DNA from: Acidobacteriota bacterium
GTDB lineage: Bacteria > Acidobacteriota > Terriglobia > Bryobacterales > Bryobacteraceae
Direction of reading: 5' to 3'
Length of the DNA: 64,000 nucleotides
NCBI GenBank assembly: GCA_016870995.1
Contig: VFZU01000002.1
Span: forward strand, 62,001-126,000
Each line of letters opens with the position of its first letter. Positions within the stretch are counted from its first letter, which is position 1. The notes under the pieces were generated by a model, which was given only the letters and a program-made list of their open reading frames with translations, was not told the origin of the DNA and searched no databases. A program made the translations under genes and the position numbers. Shown here piece after piece: positions 36,729 to 45,022 of the stretch.

Positions 36729-37394
36729 GTGTTAGTCGATCATCTCGCCGAAGTTGAAAATCGCCTCGTCCTCGCCTGCCAGCGCGCCGGCCGCAAACGC
36801 GAAGAAGTGCTGCTTCTGGCCGTCACCAAAGTGTTCCCCGCCGACATCATCCTTGAGGCGCACGCGCTTGGCCTCCGCGACTTTGGGGAAAACTACGTCC
36901 AGGAGTTCGAAGGCAAACACCCGCTGGTCAGCCACCTTCCAGACTCCCGCTTCCACCTGATCGGCCATCTCCAATCGAATAAGGCCCGCAAGGCGGCTGA
37001 GCTTTTCTCCCACATCCACACCATCGACTCCCCCAAGCTCGCACGCCGCCTCGATGAAGCCGCCATCACGCAAAAGAACGTCATGATCGAAGTGAAGCTC
37101 TCTCATGAGGAAGCCAAGCACGGCTGCGCCCCAGAGGATCTCCCCCCGCTGATCGACGCAATCGCCGCTTGCCCCCGCCTCAAGCTCGACGGCCTTATGA
37201 CCATGCCCCCTTGGGACGAAAACCCCGAGACCGCACGGCCATACTTCCAGCAGCTTCGCGCCCTTGCCAACCGCTTCAACCTACCCCAACTTTCGATGGG
37301 CATGTCCAACGACCTCGAAGCCGCAATCGAAGAAGGCTCGACAATTGTCCGCGTCGGCACCGCCCTGTTCGGCAAACGTCAGAAACCGCAATGA
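36729..37394 (+). CDS. YggS-family PLP homeostasis protein
   Basis: A 221-residue TIM-barrel protein that binds pyridoxal phosphate through the lysine of LLLAVTKVFPADII and carries ALGLRDFGENYVQE, FHLIGHLQSNKARKA and the phosphate-binding GMSNDLEAAIEEGSTIVRVG motif. It buffers intracellular PLP and affects amino acid metabolism. The start is taken as the GTG giving M-LVDHLAEVENRL, the normal N-terminus; an AAAGGAG stretch touches this codon, closer than usual. Its stop overlaps the ATG of the glycosyltransferase (ATGA). Confidence 0.92.
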   Translation: MLVDHLAEVENRLVLACQRAGRKREEVLLLAVTKVFPADIILEAHALGLRDFGENYVQEFEGKHPLVSHLPDSRFHLIGHLQSNKARKAAELFSHIHTIDSPKLARRLDEAAITQKNVMIEVKLSHEEAKHGCAPEDLPPLIDAIAACPRLKLDGLMTMPPWDENPETARPYFQQLRALANRFNLPQLSMGMSNDLEAAIEEGSTIVRVGTALFGKRQKPQ

Positions 37395-38509
37395 AGCTGG
37401 CCTACCACGCGCCGCTGCCTCTCGCGCCCACCGGCGTCGCTCAATACGCCGCCACCCTGCTCAAGCATCTACAGCCTCATTTCGAAATCGTCTCCCAGGC
37501 CCCTGCCAACCTCTATCAGATCGGTAACAACAATCTCCATTGGGACATTTATCAGCGCGCCCTCGCCACGCCTGGCATCGTGCTGCTTCATGACGCCTGC
37601 CTTCACCATCTGCTGCTCGGCCACCTCAGCCGCGAGCAATACGTCGAAGAATTCGTCTTCAACTACGGCGAGTGGCATCGCCAAACCGCGGAGCGCTATT
37701 GGGAAAGCCGCAGCAACAGCGCGGCTGATCTTCGCTACTTCGAGCGGCCTCTGCTCCGCCGCGTCTGCGAATCGGCCAGACTCATCCTCGTGCACAACCC
37801 TGCCGCCGCGGCAGCCGTACGCGCACATGCCCCGCAGGCGGAGATCCTTGAAATCCCCCACCTGTTTGAGCCCCCGTGCGATCACTTCTATCTCGAAATC
37901 GACACCTACCGCGAACAAGTCCTCAAGGTTCCACGTACGGAATGTCTGTTCGCCGTCCTCGGCCACCTTCGCGAATCAAAGCGCCTCGACACCGTTCTTT
38001 CTGCTTTTGAATCCCTCCTGGCCCAGGGGCTCAAGATCCATCTCCTCATTCAGGGCAGCTTCGTCGGTCCAGATCTGGGACGCGCTCTCAACTCTCGCCT
38101 AAAGTCGGCGAACATCATCCACCGCGGCTATTTGCCTGAAGACGAGTGGTGGATGCAAGCTCACGCCATCGACGTGGCCATCAATCTGCGCTGGCCCCTT
38201 GCTGGCGAATCAAGCGGCATCGCCACACGCCTGATGGGTATCGGCCGCCCAGTCATTCTCACGCGCAGTCTCGAAACCGAGAACATCCCCGAGGCCGCCG
38301 CCATCCGCATCGATCCCGGCCTCTCGGAGCGCGCCGGGCTGGAGCACTTCATGGCGTGGCTGGCGATCAACCAGGAAGCCCGCCTCTCCATTGGACGACA
38401 CGCCGCCATACACACCAACCAGTTCCATCGAGCAGAGCACGTCGCCGCCCGCATCGCCGACGCCATCGACGAACGGTTTGACGCGCCCCCCGCCCAGACG
38501 CTACTCTGA
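37391..38509 (+). CDS. glycosyltransferase, GT4-like
   Basis: A 372-residue protein with the two-lobed GT-B layout. The N-terminus MKLAYHAPLPLAPTGVAQYA is the glycine-rich donor loop of this family, HDACLHHLL and VHNPAAAAAVRA follow, and the C-terminal lobe has AVLGHLRESKRLDTVLSAFE and a donor-site LRWPLAGESSGIATRLMG, equivalent to the usual E-x7-E region. It should transfer a sugar from a nucleotide donor to a polysaccharide or lipid; no neighbouring cell-surface genes show which one. It is coupled to yggS by ATGA and precedes tRNA-Cys by 8 bp. Confidence 0.85.
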   Translation: MKLAYHAPLPLAPTGVAQYAATLLKHLQPHFEIVSQAPANLYQIGNNNLHWDIYQRALATPGIVLLHDACLHHLLLGHLSREQYVEEFVFNYGEWHRQTAERYWESRSNSAADLRYFERPLLRRVCESARLILVHNPAAAAAVRAHAPQAEILEIPHLFEPPCDHFYLEIDTYREQVLKVPRTECLFAVLGHLRESKRLDTVLSAFESLLAQGLKIHLLIQGSFVGPDLGRALNSRLKSANIIHRGYLPEDEWWMQAHAIDVAINLRWPLAGESSGIATRLMGIGRPVILTRSLETENIPEAAAIRIDPGLSERAGLEHFMAWLAINQEARLSIGRHAAIHTNQFHRAEHVAARIADAIDERFDAPPAQTLL

Positions 38510-38517
38510 AAGAACAA

Positions 38518-38592
<75 letters not shown>

Positions 38593-38630
38593 CCCCCTCT
38601 TTCCTCCCACACATCGATCTGATCTCCGAA

Positions 38631-40457
38631 TCAGGCTAGGCGGACGATAGCTTCCGACCACGCGTGAAGGCTCCAGCCCGCAGCCGAGACGCTGAGGGTG
38701 GGTACTCCAGCGGTTGTAACACTGACAGGGAAGGCAAGGGTAGCGGTCTGGCCGGGCGCGACACGGATGCGACGTCGGGGACTCTGGCATGACCAACTGA
38801 ATGGGGTGTGCAGTTGTAAAGAGAACTCAAGGGGCGTAGTGGCGTGGTTGGTAAGGATCGCCTTCAGAGTGGTTTTGGCACCAGGGGCAACAGTCTGAAG
38901 ATAAGGATCGAGACGAAGCCATTGCTCATCGACGGCGAAGTTGGCACCGGGCAGTGGAGTGAGGGTGGAGAGCAAGGCGGCGCGTGCTTCCAATTGCTTT
39001 TGTTGGAAGCGGACTTGTTCGGCGGTGAAACGGAACAGCGGCGCGACGTGCTGGTTGACGAGCCAGGGACGGCCGAGGCGCTCGATCAGGGCGAGGCAGA
39101 GATGTAGGCCAACCCCAGGGCCGACGAGGTTGCGATTGAGCAGGCAGTAGTCGTCCATCCCGGAAGGGGTGAAGCTGTCACCAACGAAGAGCACCGGCTC
39201 ACCATTTGGGGGCTCCACCAGGAGGGCACCGTGCAAGAGTGTCTGACCTGGAAAATCGAAGGAAGTCAATCGGAAGCCATGCCAATCTCGGGACTCGGCA
39301 TGCCGCCAAACATCGAGATTGGGGATTGGGTTGGGGGTGAGGCAAGGCAAGCGGAAGCGGGCAGGCTCACGCAGGATGTCGGCCTGTCCGGGGCAAGACC
39401 AGACAGCAGCACCAAACTCGGCGGCTGTTGCAGCGGCGTAATCGGTATGGTCGTCGTGATAGTGGGTGATATAGATGGCGTCGAGTTTTGTAAACAGACC
39501 AGCGTCACGCCATTGGCGGAGCTGCGGCGGCACCGGCTTGCTGCCGCAATCGATCAGGAGGGCGTGGCCATTGGGGGCGGTGATGAAGCGGGAATTGGCG
39601 GTGGCTTGAAGCCAGGGGGGCAACTGCTCCCGCGTTTCGCCAAAGGGCATAGGGTCGTAGGAGCGTGTGCCGAGGATACGCTTGGCGCGGGCAGCGGTGT
39701 TTTCAGCGGGGACATACCAGCGGTAGGCGTCGGTGGAGAGATAGTTGGCATAGCAGCGGAGCAGTGTCTCCTCCAACTGGTCGAGTGCAGCGGCAGGATT
39801 TGTGATGAGGGGCCCGGAGGCTGGGGCGATGAGATCGGGGCGCCACTGGCGAACAGCGGCGACGCTTCGGCGGAGGGCTGCGATGCGGGAAGCGAAGCCA
39901 TGATAGCCACGGACTTTCGGTTCAGGGATCGAGTCCTGGAGGCTGTAGAGATCGAGGATCTTGCCGCCGGCATGAACAAGATTGCCGGTGGCGAGAAAAC
40001 GCTGACCGCCCGCCGTAAAGCCGAAGCTCAAACCTTCGCGGGTATAGCCCGGCGTGGCGAGGACGTCGATGGGCTGGCCAGCGAAGCGCAGGGCTTGCCC
40101 AGCAGCAACGGGTTGAGCGGCAGGAATTTCGGCAACGGGCCAGCGGGTGGTTTGGTTGTCGTAATCGTGCAGCCGGCCCTGCGTGGCGAAGTCGTTCCAC
40201 AGCGCGGCAGTGCGGCGAAAGCGATCGAGCGCAGAGGCAGGGACGAGAATCTGTCGAGCCTCTGTATTGCCGATCGCATGACGTCGAGCTTCGGGCAGCA
40301 ACAGCACGTCGGCGGGGCCGGAATAGATAGCGAGGGTGGAATCCCCCAGCCGCCAACGTAACCGGTTGACGGGACCCGGTGTCCATTCCAGTTCACGGGG
40401 CAGTCGGCTGGTTGAAGGCGCTGCCGCCAAGGCAAAAACGGCGCGGCGGGTCATCAT
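38631..40457 (-). CDS. secreted protein with two metallo-beta-lactamase-like halves, one degenerate
   Basis: A 608-residue protein with a short export signal (MMTRRAVFALAAAPS). The second half (about 290-490) is a metallo-beta-lactamase domain with the zinc motif THYHDDHTD and later FVGDSFTPSG. The first half (about 35-270) follows the same fold outline (LATPGYTREGLSFGF, LATGNLVHAGGKILDLYSLQ) but lacks an HxHxDH motif, so it appears to be a dead duplicate. The last 100 residues form a beta-sandwich with APGQTATLAFPVSV. The hydrolysed substrate is unknown. The start has two adjacent ATG codons and no ribosome site. Confidence 0.75.
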   Translation of the reverse strand: MMTRRAVFALAAAPSTSRLPRELEWTPGPVNRLRWRLGDSTLAIYSGPADVLLLPEARRHAIGNTEARQILVPASALDRFRRTAALWNDFATQGRLHDYDNQTTRWPVAEIPAAQPVAAGQALRFAGQPIDVLATPGYTREGLSFGFTAGGQRFLATGNLVHAGGKILDLYSLQDSIPEPKVRGYHGFASRIAALRRSVAAVRQWRPDLIAPASGPLITNPAAALDQLEETLLRCYANYLSTDAYRWYVPAENTAARAKRILGTRSYDPMPFGETREQLPPWLQATANSRFITAPNGHALLIDCGSKPVPPQLRQWRDAGLFTKLDAIYITHYHDDHTDYAAATAAEFGAAVWSCPGQADILREPARFRLPCLTPNPIPNLDVWRHAESRDWHGFRLTSFDFPGQTLLHGALLVEPPNGEPVLFVGDSFTPSGMDDYCLLNRNLVGPGVGLHLCLALIERLGRPWLVNQHVAPLFRFTAEQVRFQQKQLEARAALLSTLTPLPGANFAVDEQWLRLDPYLQTVAPGAKTTLKAILTNHATTPLEFSLQLHTPFSWSCQSPRRRIRVAPGQTATLAFPVSVTTAGVPTLSVSAAGWSLHAWSEAIVRLA

Positions 40458-40557
40458 GCAGTTGCGAGTGTATCGAGCCAGAGAGACGGGGACAAGCATG
40501 GCATCCCGCCTTCCATCTCAACCGTCTTACGATATCTTCTTTATTAGAGACGTTTTG

Positions 40558-42381
40558 ATGCGCAAGTTCCTTTCGATAGTCCCCCTCTTTCTCTTCTCCC
40601 TTTTGATTGCCCAGGACAGCCCGGACTCCGTCCTCAAACCCACCAAACGTTTCGATCGTCGAATTGTCGTCTCCGGCCTGGCCAACCCCTGGGAAATCAC
40701 CTGGGGGCCAGACAACTGGATTTGGGCCACCGAGCGCACCGGCAAGCGCGTCACCCGCGTCAACCCCACCACCGGCGAACGCCAGGTCGCCATCAGGATT
40801 GACGAAGTCGCCGCCCCCGGCGGCCAGGACGGCCTCCTTGGCATGGCCCTCGGACCCGCCAACATCGTTTACGTCGCCTACACCTATATCGACAAGAAGA
40901 TGCCCCCCGACCTTCGCGTCAGCGATCCAGCCAGCCCCTTCCGCTTCCTCTACGGCAAGATTGTCAAGCTCACCTACGACCCCGCCACCACCAAGCTTTC
41001 TTCGCCCGTCACACTCATCAGCGGCCTCCCTGCAGGCAACGACCACAACGCCATGCGCCTCAAGCTCGGCCCCGACAACATGCTCTATTTCACGATTGGC
41101 GATCAGGGCAACAACCAGCTCGGCAACTTCTGCCACCCCGTTCTCGCCCAGCGCCTGCCCACCGCCAAAGAAATCGCAGCCAAAGACTATGCCGCTTATG
41201 AGGGCAAGTCTCTCCGCATCGCGCTTGACGGCAGCATCCCATCCGACAACCCCAAGCTCAAGGGCGTCGTGAGCCACGTCTACACCTACGGCCACCGCAA
41301 CACCCAGGGCATCGCCTTCGGCCCCGACGGCACTCTCTACGCCGCCGAGCACGGCCCTAAGACTGACGACGAAATCGACATCCTCACCAAGGGCTCCAAC
41401 TACGGCTGGCCGCACGTTGCGGGCCTCCGTGACAACAAGGCCTACCAATTCGCCCGCTGGGCCGAGGCCAAAACTCCTTGCTCTCAGCTCCGCTTCAGCG
41501 ACCTCGAGATTCATCCCTCGGTCCCGCGCGAAGACGAAACCGACTTCAAGGAACCCTTCGTCGAACCCATCGCCACGATGTTCACCGTCCCCACCGGCTT
41601 CAACTTTGAAGACCCCGCCTGCAAGGGCATCAACTATGTCTGCTGGCCCACCGTCGGCATTTCGAGCATCGAGTACTTTGATGGCCGCAAGGCAGGCATT
41701 CCCGGTTGGGACAAGGTGCTCTTCGTCCCCACGCTCAAGCGCGGCTCGATCTACGTGCAACCGCTCACGCCTGATGGCAAGCGCGCCGCAGGCCCCATGA
41801 GTCGTTACTTCCGATCAGAAAATCGCTACCGTGACACCGCCATCAGCTCCGACGGCAAGACCATCTTTATCGCCACCGACTCCTCCGGCATGGGTCAATC
41901 CATGCAGGGCGGCGCCACCACCCGCATGCAGGATCGTGGCGCCATCCTCGCATTTACCTACGTCGGCGAAGGTGACGGCAAAGATACGACGCAGCCGCCA
42001 ACCACCTCACAGGCCGAACCAACTGCACCCACCGTCAAGGCTGCCATCACCATGCCGCCAGCCAACTTCACCGCCAAGCAGGTCGCCGACGGCAAGAAGG
42101 GCTACGAATCTTACTGCGCCGTCTGCCACGGCAGCACCCTCACCAACGGCACTTTCGGCACACCTCTCGCCGGGCCCTACTTCAAGAACAAGTGGCCCGG
42201 ACAAACCGTCCACGCCTTCTACGAAAAATCCGCCACGATGCCCCCGTCAGACCCCAACTCCTTACCCAAGGACGTCTACGCCAACATCGTCGCCTACATC
42301 CTTGAGTTCAACGGAGCCAAGCCCGGCCCCAAGCCTCTCGCTGCGGGCGGAGACTCCTTGACCAAGATGCAGATTCAGTAG
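40558..42381 (+). CDS. PQQ-dependent sugar dehydrogenase with C-terminal cytochrome c
   Basis: A 607-residue secreted enzyme: signal peptide MRKFLSIVPLFLFSLLIAQ, a six-bladed propeller of the soluble aldose dehydrogenase (glucose/sorbosone dehydrogenase) type at about 30-490 with ANPWEITWGPDN, GQDGLLGMAL, LPAGNDHNAMRLKLG, YTYGHRNTQGIAF and AEHGPKTDDEI, then a proline-rich linker and a cytochrome c domain with CAVCHG and a likely Met ligand in SATMPPSD. It oxidises a sugar or alcohol in the periplasm and passes electrons through its own heme. The ATG at 40558 is chosen for the signal peptide. It diverges from the lactamase-like gene. Confidence 0.9.
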   Translation: MRKFLSIVPLFLFSLLIAQDSPDSVLKPTKRFDRRIVVSGLANPWEITWGPDNWIWATERTGKRVTRVNPTTGERQVAIRIDEVAAPGGQDGLLGMALGPANIVYVAYTYIDKKMPPDLRVSDPASPFRFLYGKIVKLTYDPATTKLSSPVTLISGLPAGNDHNAMRLKLGPDNMLYFTIGDQGNNQLGNFCHPVLAQRLPTAKEIAAKDYAAYEGKSLRIALDGSIPSDNPKLKGVVSHVYTYGHRNTQGIAFGPDGTLYAAEHGPKTDDEIDILTKGSNYGWPHVAGLRDNKAYQFARWAEAKTPCSQLRFSDLEIHPSVPREDETDFKEPFVEPIATMFTVPTGFNFEDPACKGINYVCWPTVGISSIEYFDGRKAGIPGWDKVLFVPTLKRGSIYVQPLTPDGKRAAGPMSRYFRSENRYRDTAISSDGKTIFIATDSSGMGQSMQGGATTRMQDRGAILAFTYVGEGDGKDTTQPPTTSQAEPTAPTVKAAITMPPANFTAKQVADGKKGYESYCAVCHGSTLTNGTFGTPLAGPYFKNKWPGQTVHAFYEKSATMPPSDPNSLPKDVYANIVAYILEFNGAKPGPKPLAAGGDSLTKMQIQ

Positions 42382-42416
42382 CTCCCGCATTCCGGGGCCG
42401 GGTATAGAATACGCCC

Positions 42417-43685
42417 ATGACACGACGGGATTTTCTCGATCAGGCCAGGGGCGCTGCCACGGCCGGAGTGGCGATGATCTGCGGAGCGGAAGGCTTACTC
42501 GCTCAAGCCCGCGAGAAGGCAAAGCCGCTGAACCTGAAGATCACGGATCTGAAGACCTTCATCGTCAACCGGGGCGGCAACAATGGCGTGAACTATGTAT
42601 TCGTCAAGCTCTACACCAACCAGGGGCTGACTGGCCTCGGCGAAGGATCCGTCACGAGCAAAGAAGCCACGATGGCCGTAGCGATTGAAGAACACAAACG
42701 ATACCTGGTGGGCAAAGATCCAGCCGACATCGAAATGCACTGGCAAGCCATGTACCGCTGGCCACGTTGGCGCGGCGGGCCAATTCTGAATTCAGCAATC
42801 AGCGCTGTCGAAATTGCGTTGTGGGACATTCTGGGCCAGGCGCTGGGGCAACCGATCTGGAAGTTGCTCGGCGGCAAGGCGCGGGAACGCGTGCAGATGT
42901 ACGTGCACGCCGGCGGCAACTCGCCACAAGCCTACGCGCAGGCCTGGCTGCAGGCGAAGCAAGAAGGTTGGACAGGCTGCAAGGCCGCATTCATCACAAC
43001 ACAAGGCGACGTCATCGATCCGCTGCGCTCGGTCAGCGAAGGCATCGCAAATCTGAAGGCAGTGCGCGCGGCTGTTGGCGAAGATTTCAAGATCTGCATC
43101 GACCTGCACGGCAAAACAACGCCCACTATGGCGGTGGATTTCTGCCAGCGCGCCGAAGAGTTCCGGCCCTACTTCGTCGAAGAAGCAACTCAGATTGAAG
43201 ACCTCGACGAGTTGGCTCATTTACGAAAGTCGACTCGCATCCCGCTTGCGACCGGCGAGCGCCTGTTCACCAAATATGGCTTCTCGCAGATTTGCCAGCG
43301 GCACCTTGTGGATTACGTTCAGCCCGACGTGGTTCACTGCGGCGGCATTCTCGAGATGAAGAAGATCGCGACGATCGCCGAAGCCTACCGGATTGAACTC
43401 GCGCCGCACAATCCGCAGAGCGACGTCAGCACGCTCGCCTCGCTCCACGTAGATTTTTCAACCCCGAACTTCGCGATTCAGGAGATCACGCACCGGGGCA
43501 ACGAGCAGTATTGGAAAGACCTGTTCTACGGCGGCGGGCCAGACTACAAAAGCGGGTTCGCACAGCCGCCAGACCGCCCCGGCCTCGGCGTCGACCTGGA
43601 TGAAAAAGTAGCGGCACTGCGGCCGTACATACCGCACAACCGGCAGCAACTACGATTCCCCGACGGCGGCATTGCTGATCACTAA
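42417..43685 (+). CDS. enolase-superfamily dehydratase, galactonate dehydratase-like
   Basis: A 422-residue protein with a Tat-like leader (MTRRDFLDQARGAATAGVAM) and the mandelate-racemase/enolase fold. The capping domain runs to about 160. Metal ligands and acid-base residues are visible as IDLHGK (Asp and His), VEEATQ (Glu), ATGERLF (Glu) and ELAPHNPQ (His). The D-x-H arrangement and APHNP fit the D-galactonate dehydratase branch, which removes water from acid sugars. Exported members are common in acidobacteria. It follows the PQQ sugar dehydrogenase by 35 bp; oxidation of a sugar and dehydration of the acid would be consecutive steps, which is an inference from order. Confidence 0.88.
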   Translation: MTRRDFLDQARGAATAGVAMICGAEGLLAQAREKAKPLNLKITDLKTFIVNRGGNNGVNYVFVKLYTNQGLTGLGEGSVTSKEATMAVAIEEHKRYLVGKDPADIEMHWQAMYRWPRWRGGPILNSAISAVEIALWDILGQALGQPIWKLLGGKARERVQMYVHAGGNSPQAYAQAWLQAKQEGWTGCKAAFITTQGDVIDPLRSVSEGIANLKAVRAAVGEDFKICIDLHGKTTPTMAVDFCQRAEEFRPYFVEEATQIEDLDELAHLRKSTRIPLATGERLFTKYGFSQICQRHLVDYVQPDVVHCGGILEMKKIATIAEAYRIELAPHNPQSDVSTLASLHVDFSTPNFAIQEITHRGNEQYWKDLFYGGGPDYKSGFAQPPDRPGLGVDLDEKVAALRPYIPHNRQQLRFPDGGIADH

Positions 43686-43783
43686 GACGCGATCCGAGAA
43701 ACGCATCGGCACAACCGATAACCAAGCTCCCGATATTCCGTTTGAACAAATGGGTTGGCGCTGGCTATGATCGGAGAACCACC

Positions 43784-45022
43784 ATGCGTTTAGCCCTTCT
43801 TCTCATGTCCATTTCGCTGTTTGGCCAGACTCCATTGGCCGAGCGGCCCGGTGTTCGCCGCGCCTTGGAATTATTGGAACAACGACATGAGGCGCATATT
43901 GCCAAACAGATCGAAATTGCCCAGATCCCATCGCCCGGCTGGGAAGAAAAAGAACGCGCCGAGTTCATGCGCGGCGAGTTTCGAAAGCTGAATCTAAAGC
44001 GTGTTGAAATCGACGGGATCGGCAATGTGCTCGGGTGGCGCCCAGGCAAATCTCCGCGCACGATTGTGATCTCGGCGCATCTCGATACGGTGTTTCCACG
44101 CACAACCGACGTGAAAGTGAAGAAGCAAGGCAATCGGCTGCTAGGTCCGGGCCTCGTCGATGATTCTCGTGGCCTGCTGGCACTATTAGCGTTGGCTGAA
44201 GCTTTGGATGCCGGCAAGATCGAGACCAATCACACGCTCTTGTTTGTGGGCGACGTCGGCGAAGAAGGCCTGGGGAATTTGCGCGGCAGCCGCTACCTCG
44301 TCAGCGAGGGGCCACACCAACAGCTATTCGATGCCTTCATTTCGATCGATGGCGCTGAGCCCGAGCGCATCGTCAACGCCGAACTCGGCAGCCGTCGCTT
44401 TCGCGTCACAGTGAAAGGACCAGGCGGCCACAGCTACAATGCCTTCGGCACCGGCAATCCAGCGCATGCCCTGGGCCGGATCATGGCAAAGATCTCCGAC
44501 CTTGTCGTGCCCGAGAAACCTCGGACGACGTTCAGCATCGGAAAGATCGGTGGCGGCACCGCGATCAATGCGATTCCGGAAGAAGCCTGGTTCGAAATCG
44601 ACATGCGCTCCAGCGAAGAGTCAGAACTGGAGCGGATGGAAGCGAGCTTGATGGCAACAGTGAAGCAGTGCGTTGAGGAAGAAAACAAACTACACGTGCG
44701 CCGCGGGGCTCCCCTGACGGCAGAGCCCAAACGGTTGGCACTTCGCCAGGCATTTCCGCGCTCAGCAAATGAGCCCATGCTGGCGGCTGCGCGAGCAGCA
44801 GCTCAAGCACTGGGCATGAAGCCAATTGTGCTCGAAGCCGCGAGCACAGATTCGAATGCTGCCATGGCTGCGGGCTTACCGGCGATGACGATCGGCGGTG
44901 GCGGTAAGGCCGGCGGCATTCACTCTATGGCCGAATGGTTTGAGCCAGAAGGCGCTTACCGCGGTTTACAACAGGCCCTACTCCTGATCCTTGGTTATGA
45001 CGAGAAACCCCATGCGAAATAG
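43784..45022 (+). CDS. secreted M20-family metallopeptidase
   Basis: A 412-residue peptidase with a signal peptide (MRLALLLMSISLFGQTPL) and the M20 zinc site: ISAHLDTVFP, GPGLVDDSRG and VGEEGLGN with the catalytic Glu, plus the dimerisation domain VKGPGGHSYNAFG. It resembles PepT/carboxypeptidase G2-like members and cleaves small peptides or amides. The ATG at 43784 has GGAG seven bases upstream; a TTG 14 codons before it is less likely. The 3' end overlaps the S9 peptidase gene. Confidence 0.9.
   Translation: MRLALLLMSISLFGQTPLAERPGVRRALELLEQRHEAHIAKQIEIAQIPSPGWEEKERAEFMRGEFRKLNLKRVEIDGIGNVLGWRPGKSPRTIVISAHLDTVFPRTTDVKVKKQGNRLLGPGLVDDSRGLLALLALAEALDAGKIETNHTLLFVGDVGEEGLGNLRGSRYLVSEGPHQQLFDAFISIDGAEPERIVNAELGSRRFRVTVKGPGGHSYNAFGTGNPAHALGRIMAKISDLVVPEKPRTTFSIGKIGGGTAINAIPEEAWFEIDMRSSEESELERMEASLMATVKQCVEEENKLHVRRGAPLTAEPKRLALRQAFPRSANEPMLAAARAAAQALGMKPIVLEAASTDSNAAMAAGLPAMTIGGGGKAGGIHSMAEWFEPEGAYRGLQQALLLILGYDEKPHAK

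Noticed and set aside
40393-41760. 455-residue open frame opposite the PQQ dehydrogenase
   Set aside because: Composition is antisense of the propeller repeats, with no domain of its own; high-GC shadow.
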